40,382 bases of DNA from CAZQSL01 sp964595945 (GTDB lineage Bacteria > UBP15 > UBA6099 > JAJRTR01). This document shows, in pieces, positions 25,830-34,813 of the stretch (positions are counted from its first letter, which is position 1; each line of letters starts with the position of its first letter). The stretch lies in NCBI GenBank assembly GCA_964595945.1, contig CAZQSL010000020.1, positions 1 to 40,382 of the forward strand. The letters run 5' to 3'. A program made the position numbers and the translations under genes. The notes under the pieces were generated by a model that ran no database searches, had not been told where the DNA came from, and was given only the letters and a program-made list of their open reading frames with translations.

Positions 25830-26522
25830 ATGACCGACTCTTCCGATATGAAACTGCCCGGCCTCGACTGCGGACAATGCGGCTATCCCACATGCGGCGA
25901 ATTCGCCGCAGCCCTCGTCAGGAAACCCGATCTACTCAAACGCTGCATACATATTTCCGAACACTGCGAGACCGCAAAACGCATCGACACAACCACTCCA
26001 CTCACACCACACATCTGTACCGGCCACAATTCATTTGATGGAAGCGAAACTGTCGAATGGCGCGACCGACTCGGGCGCGATTTCGATTTCTATCTCGAAC
26101 ATCTCCCCGAAGACTCCGGCCCGCGCGAAATCATTATCCCGCACAACCCGATAGTCACACGTGAACTTGACATTCAGGTCGGCGACATCATAACTGGACG
26201 CCCTCTCGGCATGTCCTGCGGCTGCCCCATCACACACTGCGGCACTATCATTGAGGTCGACCACTTCACAGGGGTCATGTCATGGTGCATCACCGGCCCA
26301 CTCGGCCCTCGCCAGCATGGTTTCAAAAATATCGGGTACTACTCGGCCGAAGCATACGAAGGCATCGTTAGGAAGTCACGCATCGATCTCCAGATCGGCA
26401 TGCGCTATTTCTTCCAACCACGCATGTGCATGCTCCAATGGCGGCACAGCGGCCTTGTCAATTTTATCAACAATACTCCTGACGGCACGCGCGTCCGTCT
26501 CGAAGGCCTCTTTATCGGCTGA
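25830..26522 (+). CDS. Fes-domain [4Fe-4S] protein
   Basis: A 230-residue protein starting with LDCGQCGYPTCGEFA. Cys14, Cys17, Cys22 and a fourth Cys at 39 make the Fes (PF04060-type) [4Fe-4S] motif found in the corrinoid iron-sulfur protein and in ferredoxin-like subunits of anaerobic complexes. A second cysteine group, CGCPITHC (130-137), lies in a domain of about 190 residues that I do not recognise. No signal peptide or membrane helix is present. AGGAG precedes the ATG, and the gene begins 16 bp after the GTPase gene. Within the trio it may be the Fe-S donor, the electron donor or the scaffold on which the two nucleotide hydrolases act. Confidence 0.8.
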   Translation: MTDSSDMKLPGLDCGQCGYPTCGEFAAALVRKPDLLKRCIHISEHCETAKRIDTTTPLTPHICTGHNSFDGSETVEWRDRLGRDFDFYLEHLPEDSGPREIIIPHNPIVTRELDIQVGDIITGRPLGMSCGCPITHCGTIIEVDHFTGVMSWCITGPLGPRQHGFKNIGYYSAEAYEGIVRKSRIDLQIGMRYFFQPRMCMLQWRHSGLVNFINNTPDGTRVRLEGLFIG

Positions 26523-26527
26523 CATCT

Positions 26528-26701
26528 TCAGTCTCTGTCCGGATTTTTCTTCCAGTCACGGCAGGCCATTTTTTTATCATCAGCCTTTCGGTTTTTCCTC
26601 ACTCGGGTGACAGGCGTAATCGACCATGTCTTCCTGACCGCCATGAAGGATTCCACGACCGGTATGCACTTTTTACCCGTTTTTTTCGCTGTAATTCTCA
26701 C
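26528..26701 (-). CDS. small basic protein, GTG start
   Basis: A 57-residue, very basic protein starting with GTG, with GGAG about seven bases upstream. The core reads AVRKTWSITPVTRVRKNRK, followed by CRDWKKNP. I recall tiny conserved bacterial proteins with a K-x-W-x-I-x-P-x-T-R-V-x-x-x-K-K pattern, so this is likely a real gene, although the family has no function that I know of. It converges on the Fe-S gene with five bases between the two stop codons and diverges from the DUF2804 gene. The net charge suggests nucleic-acid or ribosome contact, which is inference only. Confidence 0.5.
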   Translation of the reverse strand: MRITAKKTGKKCIPVVESFMAVRKTWSITPVTRVRKNRKADDKKMACRDWKKNPDRD

Positions 26702-26877
26702 TTCTGTTCTCCATAATTAAACATAGCAATTTATATTTTTACCGTTTTTCACAAAAAACTCAATTGTACCCTCACCTTCATGGGTATATACTTTTCTGAA
26801 ATGCTGAGCCGGTCCCGGATGATCGGACAATCCATCCGGACGACTGGCGGATTACTATTAACAGGATGGAGAGAGCA

Positions 26878-27930
26878 ATGCAGAGAATTGTCGAAAAGGC
26901 CCCGGATAGCATTGTAGAAAATGGAAAGCTGCGTTATGGCGTATTCGATGTGCCCATCAGAAATCTGAATTTCACCGACGCGAAAATGGGCTGGGTAACA
27001 CGATTCAGATTCATGCGAGCCTGGCGGCTCAAGGAGTGGTACGCCTACGGCATCAATAGCGGCGACTGGCATCTTACCGTTTTCATGTCCAATTCGAAAT
27101 ACCTCTGCAATGTCAATGTGTACGTCAGCAACAGCTCAACCGGCGAAGAATACAAAGCCATGCGAGGCATGCCCGGAGGCAAGGTTAAGATTTCCAAGAC
27201 ACAGTACAACGACAACTGCCTCCTGTCCGTTAAAAATTTCCATGTGGAAATCGTCAGCAAATTCGATGAGCGCTACCATGAGGTTCATGTGAATATCGCG
27301 GCATCAAAAAAATGCCCGGCCATCACCATGGAATTACGCATCGACGAGGATTATTCCCAGCAGCATCCGCTCGTGACATGTTTCCCGCTCGCCGATGACA
27401 ACCATTTCATCTACACGCACAAGGCCCCCATGCCTGTCAGCGGCCGTGCTACCGTCGGTGACAGGGAGATCATTCTCAATCCGAAAACCGACCTCGCTGT
27501 GCTCGACGAACACAAGTCCATTTTCCCCTATCACACTATCTGGCGATGGGCTACATTTGCCTTCCGCGACGATACAGGCCGAGTGCTCGGCATCAATTTC
27601 GGCGATCACGAAACAGCGCGCAATCAGGATTACCAAAGCGAGAATTGCCTCTGGATCGGCAACCGCATCGCACTCATCGGCGCTGGCACCCTCGAATTCG
27701 ACCAGAACAATCACATGAAACCCTGGCGCATCACCGAAAAAAATGGCCGCATCGACCTGACATTTCATCCGGTCAACGACAAGATTGAAAAAATGAATTT
27801 CGGAATTGTCGGGATTGATTATTTCCAGCCCTCCGGATATTTCACAGGTTATATCGTCGATGACGACGGCACAAAAATCTGCGTCGATGGCGCAAAGGGT
27901 GTCGCCGAACGCATGGATACGAGGTTTTGA
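26878..27930 (+). CDS. DUF2804 family protein
   Basis: This 350-residue protein resembles the DUF2804 family: an N-terminal PIRNLNFTDAKMG-like segment, a beta-rich body, FCDE-free but Trp-rich loops such as YHTIWRWATFAF, and GINFGDHETARNQDY with ENCLWIGNR. The fold in this family is thought to be beta-sandwich-like, and its activity is unknown. No signal peptide or membrane helix is visible. An in-frame ATG 12 bases upstream directly abuts its only purine-rich sequence. The ATG at 26878 has GGAG six bases ahead, so it is preferred. It is monocistronic, with a long non-coding stretch downstream. Confidence 0.72.
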   Translation: MQRIVEKAPDSIVENGKLRYGVFDVPIRNLNFTDAKMGWVTRFRFMRAWRLKEWYAYGINSGDWHLTVFMSNSKYLCNVNVYVSNSSTGEEYKAMRGMPGGKVKISKTQYNDNCLLSVKNFHVEIVSKFDERYHEVHVNIAASKKCPAITMELRIDEDYSQQHPLVTCFPLADDNHFIYTHKAPMPVSGRATVGDREIILNPKTDLAVLDEHKSIFPYHTIWRWATFAFRDDTGRVLGINFGDHETARNQDYQSENCLWIGNRIALIGAGTLEFDQNNHMKPWRITEKNGRIDLTFHPVNDKIEKMNFGIVGIDYFQPSGYFTGYIVDDDGTKICVDGAKGVAERMDTRF

Positions 27931-28588
27931 GAAGTAGCTTCATGCAAATAAGGCAATAATGTGATGAAACACTGGAGACGTGGAATTACTGAACTTGGAC
28001 AAGAGCATCGTGTAAAGGATTTCGATTTCCCGGATGCGATACGACAGGTTCAAAAGGTAGTTTGGGATTGAGTGTTTTCGGATGAGTAGCCAATTGAAAA
28101 ATGAACGGTGAAATTCGGTGTATATGAATTGGCGGCGTTAGCCAACGGTTTTATGTGGATTGAGCCATCGTTGTGGTTGAGCGTTCATGGCCCTGAGAGG
28201 TCGACGAAGTAGCAGTGCTGATTGTGTCTTTGTGGTGTATCATTGGCAGTCTGCGTATCTGGTACCATACCGCCATCATAAACTATAATTACCAACTGAT
28301 GCAATGCAGTTATACACTGGCTTAGCCTTTAAGTTTAGTTTAATGTTTGACAGCGGTATGGTATGGGATTTCATTTTCTGTCTCGGTAAACCAACATTAG
28401 AGAATGCAGTTCGCAAATTCCGTTTTTAGGATTTCTGTTGTCCGGAGAGTCCAGCGGGCGAGGCGTTTTATGGAATTTCCCTTCTGTCGTTTATCATCAA
28501 TCCATTTGTGAAAGGAATCATTCGCTCCGCAATTCGTTATTTGAATATCTATGATTGCGATGTTGCTCCATGTGTTTGAAGCACTTGC
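27931..28588. other. intergenic region with a MITE-like element
   Basis: A 658-bp stretch between the convergent DUF2804 and FG-GAP genes. It contains the 101-bp inverted-repeat element at 28263-28363 and a 64-codon continuation of the FG-GAP reading frame beyond its TAG stop (28397-28588, minus). A 35-codon plus-strand frame at 27964-28071 begins MKHWRRGITELGQEHR but has a poor ribosome binding site and no family that I recognise. Composition is more AT-rich than in the surrounding genes. Confidence 0.6.
28263..28363. mobile_element. MITE-like element related to the IS5 remnant
   Basis: The element is 101 bp, bounded by perfect 11-bp inverted repeats (TACCATACCGC at 28263-28273, GCGGTATGGTA at 28353-28363). 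TGG lies immediately outside both ends, as expected for a 3-bp target duplication. Bases 28293-28364 match 510-580, the probable right end of the IS5-type element at the left edge. It has no coding capacity. It is best explained as a non-autonomous derivative mobilised by the same transposase. Confidence 0.6.
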
Positions 28589-31500
28589 CTAAGGGATTGT
28601 AACTTTGAAGGTGACAGTGCCGGTTGCCCCTGATGAGAGAAGTCCGAGGTTGCAGGAGATGCGGTTGGGGGATGTTAGGAGTGAGCATTTGTCAGCGTCG
28701 GACACATCGGTCTGGGGAACAGAGTCAAGGGATATCGAGCCAGCATTGTAGTCGGTATTAGTCGGTATATTATCGACAATGACTGTGTCAGAAGCATGGC
28801 AGTAGGACGGGTTGACTGTATAGTGGATAATATATTCCAGACGGGAGCCCGGGATTAGTCCGGTAGCGGGTGCGCCGGGAGGGATTTCAAGCGTGCCGGT
28901 GGATTTTTCGAGTGTGATCTCAGACACGCAGGATGGTGTGGCAAAGAGTTCTACAGTGTTGGTTTCGGAGTTGCCGGCAGGGTCGGCGGCGCGGACTACA
29001 GCGTAATAGTACTGGCCGTCAGTGAGCCCCGTGATGGTGGTCGAAGTGCTTATTACGGTGTATGGGGTAGTGGCATAAGACTGTCCGCCGGAGGTGTTTG
29101 AGAGGAAGATGCTGTATGTAATGGGGGTTGCGACATCGGCAGCAGCACTCCATGAAGCCAATAGAGAATTGCCGGCCCAAGTGTCGCTGAGTGACGAAAT
29201 ACCGGCAAAAACGGGAGCTTCCGTGTCTCTTTTTAAGTAGAAAGTGTCAGTAGCTACGGTCGAGACATTGCCGGCATGGTCGTATGCGCGGACAGATACA
29301 TAGTTGATGCCTTCGGTGAGTGAAGCGAAAGGCACACTCCAGTCAGCGGCATACTCTGGTGTGCCGCCAGCAAGAGTGGCAATATCTGCCCACGTGATAG
29401 TTTCTGTGGCAGTCATGCCAGCGCCTGACCAGACAGCGTATTGCAGGTTATTCAATCCAGCGCCCGTATCCGAAAAATCCACATCGTAAGTTGTGGCGGG
29501 AGCAGTAGAGTGCCATGTGTCGTCGCCTGCCTGGTTGTCGGTGACGACAGGCGGGGTGAAGTCGGATATGAAAACATACACGGCATGGGAGTCATAAGCC
29601 TGATCCGGGTCGGGTGTGACCGCTATGTCATCAAATCCGTCTGCATTCATGTCTCCCACATCTGTAACATTAGCACCGAACAGGTTGTTGATGGCAATTC
29701 CGTATTTTTCGTATAACAAGGCGCCATCTTTTCCGGAATACACATAAATTGCACCGGCGTTATTGTATGTTGTGTCATTATATGGCGCACCGACAATAAA
29801 ATCGTCAAAGCCGTCTCCATTTACATCTCCCGCGCCGGAGACGGATGTGCCAAAAGCGTCAGCGGAAGCCGCGCCATATTTTGAGTAAATGAGAGAGCCG
29901 TCGATTCCGGAATATACATAGACAGCTCCGGCCTGAGGCGAGGCAGTGTCGTTATCCGGAGCTCCAATGATGAAGTCACTGTAACCGTCATTGTTGACAT
30001 CTCCTGCGCCTGCGGCGGCCGCTCCGAACTGGTCATTGGCCGCAACGGCATATTTTGTATAAAGGACGGATCCGTCGTAACCGGAATAAACGTATGCAGC
30101 ACCGGCATCGTTGCCGGCAGTATCGTTGTTTTTTGCACCGATTATAAAATCAGAATATCCATCATTATTTACATCTCCTGCGCCAGAAACGGGTAAGCCG
30201 AAAAACTCGTAACTTGATCCCGCAGCCCCATATTTGGTATAAAGCGACAGTCCTTGAGCTCCAGAAAAAACATAGGCCGCGCCAACATCGGTCCCTACCG
30301 TGTCATTGTTCTGTCCACCAACAATAATATCAGGCACCCCGTCCCCGTTCACATCGCCGGTGCCGGAGACAGAGTATCCAAATGCATCCCCAGAATCACT
30401 GCCAGATATTACATAAAGCAGAGTGCCGTTTTTTCCAGATATAACAAATACAGCACCGGAATTTATAGTTCCAGAATCGAAAGATGGAGCTCCAATAATG
30501 AAATCACCATAGCCGTCTCCGTTTACATCACCAATTCCCGCTACGGCTCCTCCGAGATAATCATTTTCAAGCATCCCGCTTATCGTGTGTAAAATTGCGC
30601 CGGTTGCACCGGAATATACATATGCCGCGCCCGAATTGGTTGCGGATATATCGGCTTCTGTCACTCCAACGATCAAATCAGGGATGCCATCGTTGTCGAC
30701 ATCTCCTGCTTTTTCGGCTTTGTGGTAAAATGAATTCGGCGTGCTGTTTGCCTGCCACTTGAGATACCCGCCTGTGCCTGCGCCTGACACGGTTGCTCCC
30801 GTAGAAGATAAAACAGATTGGGTTGAGCCAGCACTTTTCAAAGATGAGTATGCGACATATTCACTGACATTGCCGGCATAGTCGACAGCTTCCACATAGA
30901 AGTAGTAAGTTGTGCCATCAGTGAGTCCGTTTTTTTTGAATGATATACCTTCCGATGTACCAATAATATTAGCGGGACCTGTTGCGAATGCTGGCGTGGT
31001 GTCCATGTATACAAGATAATATCTTATGCCAGAAGGGCTGTCATTGCCACGTGACCAGAACGGCAGAAGACATCCCGTGCCACAGCCAAGCACGCCTTGT
31101 ACGCCATTGAAAGTGGGCTTCTCCGTATCTGTGCCTCTTACAATATGGAACACGTCCGTAGCAACTGACATATTTCCGGCGTTGTCATAGGCGCGGACCG
31201 AAACATAGTTGGTTCCCTCGGAAAGTGATGCGAAATTGACGCCCCAATTCGTTGTGAAACTTGTTGTGCCTGAAGCAAGTGTTGTAATGTCACTCCACGC
31301 GATGGTTTCCGTGGCAGTCATTCCCTGTCCTGACCAGACAGCGTATTCTATGTCTTTCAGACCTGACCCTGCGTCCAAAAAATCAATATTGTAAATTGCA
31401 CCAGGATCGGTTGAGCGCCATGTGGTGTCTCCTGACTGGTTGTCTTGAATAGTCGGAATCATAAAATCCGATAGATAAACATACGCGCTGCCAGCATTTG

Positions 31501-34500
31501 AATTGCCCGAAGGGTCGGCTGTATGTGCGCCGATTATCAGGTCATCGTAGCCGTCGTTATTTGTATCACCGGCCCCGGCTACCGAATTCCCCAAAAAGTC
31601 CGATGCCGCTCCACCTTTTATTTGAAAAATTAGAGAGCCATTGGCTCCTGAATATACATAAGCACTACCTGCGTCCGTGTATGATGCGTCAGAATTTTTG
31701 GCGCCGACAATAAAATCCGGTTTTCCGTCCGCGTTAACATCTCCAGCTCCAGAAACAGATGTGCCGTACATATCGTTAGCTGCTGCACCATATTTTGTAT
31801 ATAATGACGAACCGTCGATCCCGGAATAAACATAAACAGCTCCGGCGCTTGAACCATTGTTGTCGTTATCTGGCGCACCGACTATAAAATCTGCATAACC
31901 GTCGCCGTTTATGTCGCCGATTCCTGCAACTGATGCACTGAAATTATCATAAGCAGCGGCGCCAGTTTTGGTGTATAGAATGTTTCCATTAGCTCCAGAA
32001 TAGACATCCGCCGCTCCAGCGTCTATAGTGAGGATATCCCTTGATCCGATAATAAAATCGTCGTAACCGTCATTGTTGACATCGCCCGCGCCTGATACGG
32101 AATGGCCATAATCGTTATCTTCACCACCGCCACCTTTTTGGTAAAGAATCAAACCGGTTGCACCTGAATATACATACGCGGCGCCATCATCCGTGGCTGC
32201 ATAGTCGTGCCAGTTCGCGCCAATAATGAAATCGTCATAACCGTCATTGTTGACATCTCCTGCGCCGGAAACATCAACGCCGAAGGATTCATTTGATTGT
32301 GTGCCATTTTTCACATATAGCAGCAGCCCGGTCCGGCCTGAAAAAACATAAACTGCACCGGAGTCCGTGCCGCCGCTTGTAGTCATTGTGCGAGCGCCTA
32401 CGATGAAATCCGGGTAGCTATCTCCGTTTACATCGCCTGCGTTAGCGACAGAATTTCCAAACTCGTCACTGCTCAGATGCCCATCCTTCTGGAAAAGTAT
32501 TGTCCCGTCAGCGCCAGAATATACAAATACAACACCGGAATTAATTACACTGGGCGTGTCCGCATAGGGACTTCCCACAATAATGTCATCATAGCCGTCT
32601 TTGTTAATGTCACCGGCTCCTGCGACGGAAGTTCCAAAATAATCAGTGGCGGCTACACCATTCGCTTGCCACTTCGGGAATATCCCTGTACCTATACTTG
32701 ATAGTGTTGAAGTCGTCGATGTAGTTAGTGCGTTTGCCGTTGTGCTGCCGCATACTCTCGACTGATAAACCGTGTTGGTGTCGACATTGCCGGCATTGTC
32801 CACGGCTTCGACTTTAAAATAGTAGGTGGTTCCGGCAATGAGGCCGGTTTTCATGACCGATATCGAAGTCGTGGCATAGGGGACGGTGCCGATGAGGTTG
32901 CCCGCACTTGTAGCGAACGCGGCAGTGGTGTCCATATAAACATTGTATTGTTTTATGCCTGAGCTGTTGTCAGTAGCATGAGTTGCCCAGTATGGCTGGA
33001 GGCATCCGGCGCCACAGCCGAGGACGCCAGTGACACCCGCAAATGTGGGTGGCACGATCTCTTCTCCGCGGATGATATAAAAAACGTCGGTTGCGAATGC
33101 CATGTTGCCTGCGTAATCGTATGCGCGGACTGAAACATAGTTTGTTCCCATTGGCAGCGATGCGAAATCAACGGCCCAGTTGGTGGTGTACGTACTGGAT
33201 GCTACGGCAGTAGCGATATTTGTCCAGGCGATGGACTGTGCGCCGGTCAAGGCCGGACCCGACCATACGGTATACTGCGCATTGCTTAAATATGATCCGC
33301 CTGGGTCTGTGAAATCGACATCATATATCGCGCCGGGGTCACTCGATTGCCATGTATTGTCGCCGGGCTGATTGTCAATTATCGCCGGAGCTGCCCAGTC
33401 GGGAAGGTATTCCGTCCCATAGGTTCCGTACTGGATTGTTGTACCATCGGTCCACGCGAAGTCTATGATTCCCCAATTGGGGTTATGCCTGCTCCATCGT
33501 GCGGCGGGATATAGCTGGCTGGTTGTGGTGGATGATGTGAGATTTGTGTATGCGCTCCACGAAGCACCACCGAACCATGAGTGCTTGATTTGAGGATAGG
33601 TTGCATTGCCAGCATCTAATCCCGACCAGAAAACTGACAGAGTATTGCCACGGTCAATCGCGATCGAAGGTGAAGTCTGAGCGTAACCGGTGATCGGCTG
33701 TATGTTTATCCACGATGACCATGAGCTGCCATTGTACTTTGTATACTTGATCTGAGATTCGCTGTTGCCCGAATCCGTCCCCTGCCACGCAACATGCAGA
33801 TTGTCGTTCGCGGCTATTGCGATGGAGGGATATCTTTGCGGATATCCGCTCACGGCGGCGATGTTTACCCACGATGACCAAGAACTGCCTGAGTATTTCA
33901 TATATTTGATTTGCGTGTTTGACGAGTTGGATGAATCAGTTCCGTAATACACTACATGCAGGTTATTGCCGGAATCAATTGCAATCGAAGGCCCAAGCTG
34001 ATCGTAGGTGGTCAGAGACGTGAGATTGGTATAGGATGACCAAGATGAACCGTTGTATTTTGAGTATTTTATATGTATCGAGCCGAAAATCATGTTTTGC
34101 CCCTGCCATACTACATGCAGTTTGTTTGTCGAGTCGACGGCAATGGATGGGAGTGTCTGCTCGTAGCTGGAAACCGTATCGATATTGACCCACGATGACC
34201 ATGATGATCCGTTGTATTTTGAATACTTTATTTGTGATTTTGATGTGTAACCAGAATCGCACCCCTGCCACACGACATGCAGATTGTTGTTTGAGTCGAT
34301 CGCAATCGAAGGATTGGATTGAGCGTATCCTGAAATGTACTGGATGGGAACGCCACCCATATCTGCCCATGTTGTTCCGTTGTCGACCGATTTCGATACA
34401 TATATCTGAGACGGACTGTCCTTGGAATATACGACGTACAGATTCCCCTTTGAGTCGCGAACGAGCTTGCGCGCCGAATTATAGGCAGTAGCAGACGTTG

Positions 34501-34600
34501 ACACCCCTGTCACTATGCTTGCATTCACCGGACTGCACACAATCAACAATCCGATTATCGATGACATTACCGCATATACTGCAATCCTGCATTTTGACAT
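28589..34600 (-). CDS. secreted FG-GAP/BNR repeat surface protein
   Basis: A 2003-residue exported protein. The signal peptide ends near CSPVNA. Residues about 40-385 hold five or six sialidase-like (BNR) repeats built on YNGSSWSSWVNI and SPSIAIDSGNNLHVVW. Three copies of an Ig-like/fibronectin-like unit start with the pattern DNQxGDxTW (about 400, 1048 and 1680). Between them lie two blocks of FG-GAP integrin-type repeats (about 641-1045 and 1280-1678), each with GAGDVNNDGYDDFIIGA calcium-binding loops. The end (about 1895-2003) resembles a DUF11 repeat. It is probably a cell-surface adhesin or carbohydrate-binding protein; no catalytic domain is evident. No good ribosome binding site precedes the ATG. 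The gene is visibly richer in A/T than its neighbours and ends in an unusual amber codon (see findings). Confidence 0.87.
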   Translation of the reverse strand: MSKCRIAVYAVMSSIIGLLIVCSPVNASIVTGVSTSATAYNSARKLVRDSKGNLYVVYSKDSPSQIYVSKSVDNGTTWADMGGVPIQYISGYAQSNPSIAIDSNNNLHVVWQGCDSGYTSKSQIKYSKYNGSSWSSWVNIDTVSSYEQTLPSIAVDSTNKLHVVWQGQNMIFGSIHIKYSKYNGSSWSSYTNLTSLTTYDQLGPSIAIDSGNNLHVVYYGTDSSNSSNTQIKYMKYSGSSWSSWVNIAAVSGYPQRYPSIAIAANDNLHVAWQGTDSGNSESQIKYTKYNGSSWSSWINIQPITGYAQTSPSIAIDRGNTLSVFWSGLDAGNATYPQIKHSWFGGASWSAYTNLTSSTTTSQLYPAARWSRHNPNWGIIDFAWTDGTTIQYGTYGTEYLPDWAAPAIIDNQPGDNTWQSSDPGAIYDVDFTDPGGSYLSNAQYTVWSGPALTGAQSIAWTNIATAVASSTYTTNWAVDFASLPMGTNYVSVRAYDYAGNMAFATDVFYIIRGEEIVPPTFAGVTGVLGCGAGCLQPYWATHATDNSSGIKQYNVYMDTTAAFATSAGNLIGTVPYATTSISVMKTGLIAGTTYYFKVEAVDNAGNVDTNTVYQSRVCGSTTANALTTSTTSTLSSIGTGIFPKWQANGVAATDYFGTSVAGAGDINKDGYDDIIVGSPYADTPSVINSGVVFVYSGADGTILFQKDGHLSSDEFGNSVANAGDVNGDSYPDFIVGARTMTTSGGTDSGAVYVFSGRTGLLLYVKNGTQSNESFGVDVSGAGDVNNDGYDDFIIGANWHDYAATDDGAAYVYSGATGLILYQKGGGGEDNDYGHSVSGAGDVNNDGYDDFIIGSRDILTIDAGAADVYSGANGNILYTKTGAAAYDNFSASVAGIGDINGDGYADFIVGAPDNDNNGSSAGAVYVYSGIDGSSLYTKYGAAANDMYGTSVSGAGDVNADGKPDFIVGAKNSDASYTDAGSAYVYSGANGSLIFQIKGGAASDFLGNSVAGAGDTNNDGYDDLIIGAHTADPSGNSNAGSAYVYLSDFMIPTIQDNQSGDTTWRSTDPGAIYNIDFLDAGSGLKDIEYAVWSGQGMTATETIAWSDITTLASGTTSFTTNWGVNFASLSEGTNYVSVRAYDNAGNMSVATDVFHIVRGTDTEKPTFNGVQGVLGCGTGCLLPFWSRGNDSPSGIRYYLVYMDTTPAFATGPANIIGTSEGISFKKNGLTDGTTYYFYVEAVDYAGNVSEYVAYSSLKSAGSTQSVLSSTGATVSGAGTGGYLKWQANSTPNSFYHKAEKAGDVDNDGIPDLIVGVTEADISATNSGAAYVYSGATGAILHTISGMLENDYLGGAVAGIGDVNGDGYGDFIIGAPSFDSGTINSGAVFVISGKNGTLLYVISGSDSGDAFGYSVSGTGDVNGDGVPDIIVGGQNNDTVGTDVGAAYVFSGAQGLSLYTKYGAAGSSYEFFGLPVSGAGDVNNDGYSDFIIGAKNNDTAGNDAGAAYVYSGYDGSVLYTKYAVAANDQFGAAAAGAGDVNNDGYSDFIIGAPDNDTASPQAGAVYVYSGIDGSLIYSKYGAASADAFGTSVSGAGDVNGDGFDDFIVGAPYNDTTYNNAGAIYVYSGKDGALLYEKYGIAINNLFGANVTDVGDMNADGFDDIAVTPDPDQAYDSHAVYVFISDFTPPVVTDNQAGDDTWHSTAPATTYDVDFSDTGAGLNNLQYAVWSGAGMTATETITWADIATLAGGTPEYAADWSVPFASLTEGINYVSVRAYDHAGNVSTVATDTFYLKRDTEAPVFAGISSLSDTWAGNSLLASWSAAADVATPITYSIFLSNTSGGQSYATTPYTVISTSTTITGLTDGQYYYAVVRAADPAGNSETNTVELFATPSCVSEITLEKSTGTLEIPPGAPATGLIPGSRLEYIIHYTVNPSYCHASDTVIVDNIPTNTDYNAGSISLDSVPQTDVSDADKCSLLTSPNRISCNLGLLSSGATGTVTFKVTIP

Positions 34601-34813
34601 GGCATACCATTAAAAAATGACAATGTGGTAAGGCTTAGCCTGCTTCAATATAGTACATTATATATTTTACATTGGACATACGATATACGCAACAAACATC
34701 AAATGGCAGAGTACGCAATTGGGCGCCCAAATGTCATAGGATATTATATCGCGCTCGTGTCTTTCCTAAATTTACATGTTAATATATATGCTGAAATATT
34801 TGAGGAGGACATT

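Noticed and set aside
26749..27072. Minus-strand open frame overlapping the start of the DUF2804 gene
   Set aside because: It has no ribosome binding site or motifs and overlaps the well-supported plus-strand gene.
28586..28591. TAG as a recoded sense codon
   Set aside because: The CoADR-like and GH2 genes end in TAG at their expected C-termini, so TAG functions as a stop in this genome.
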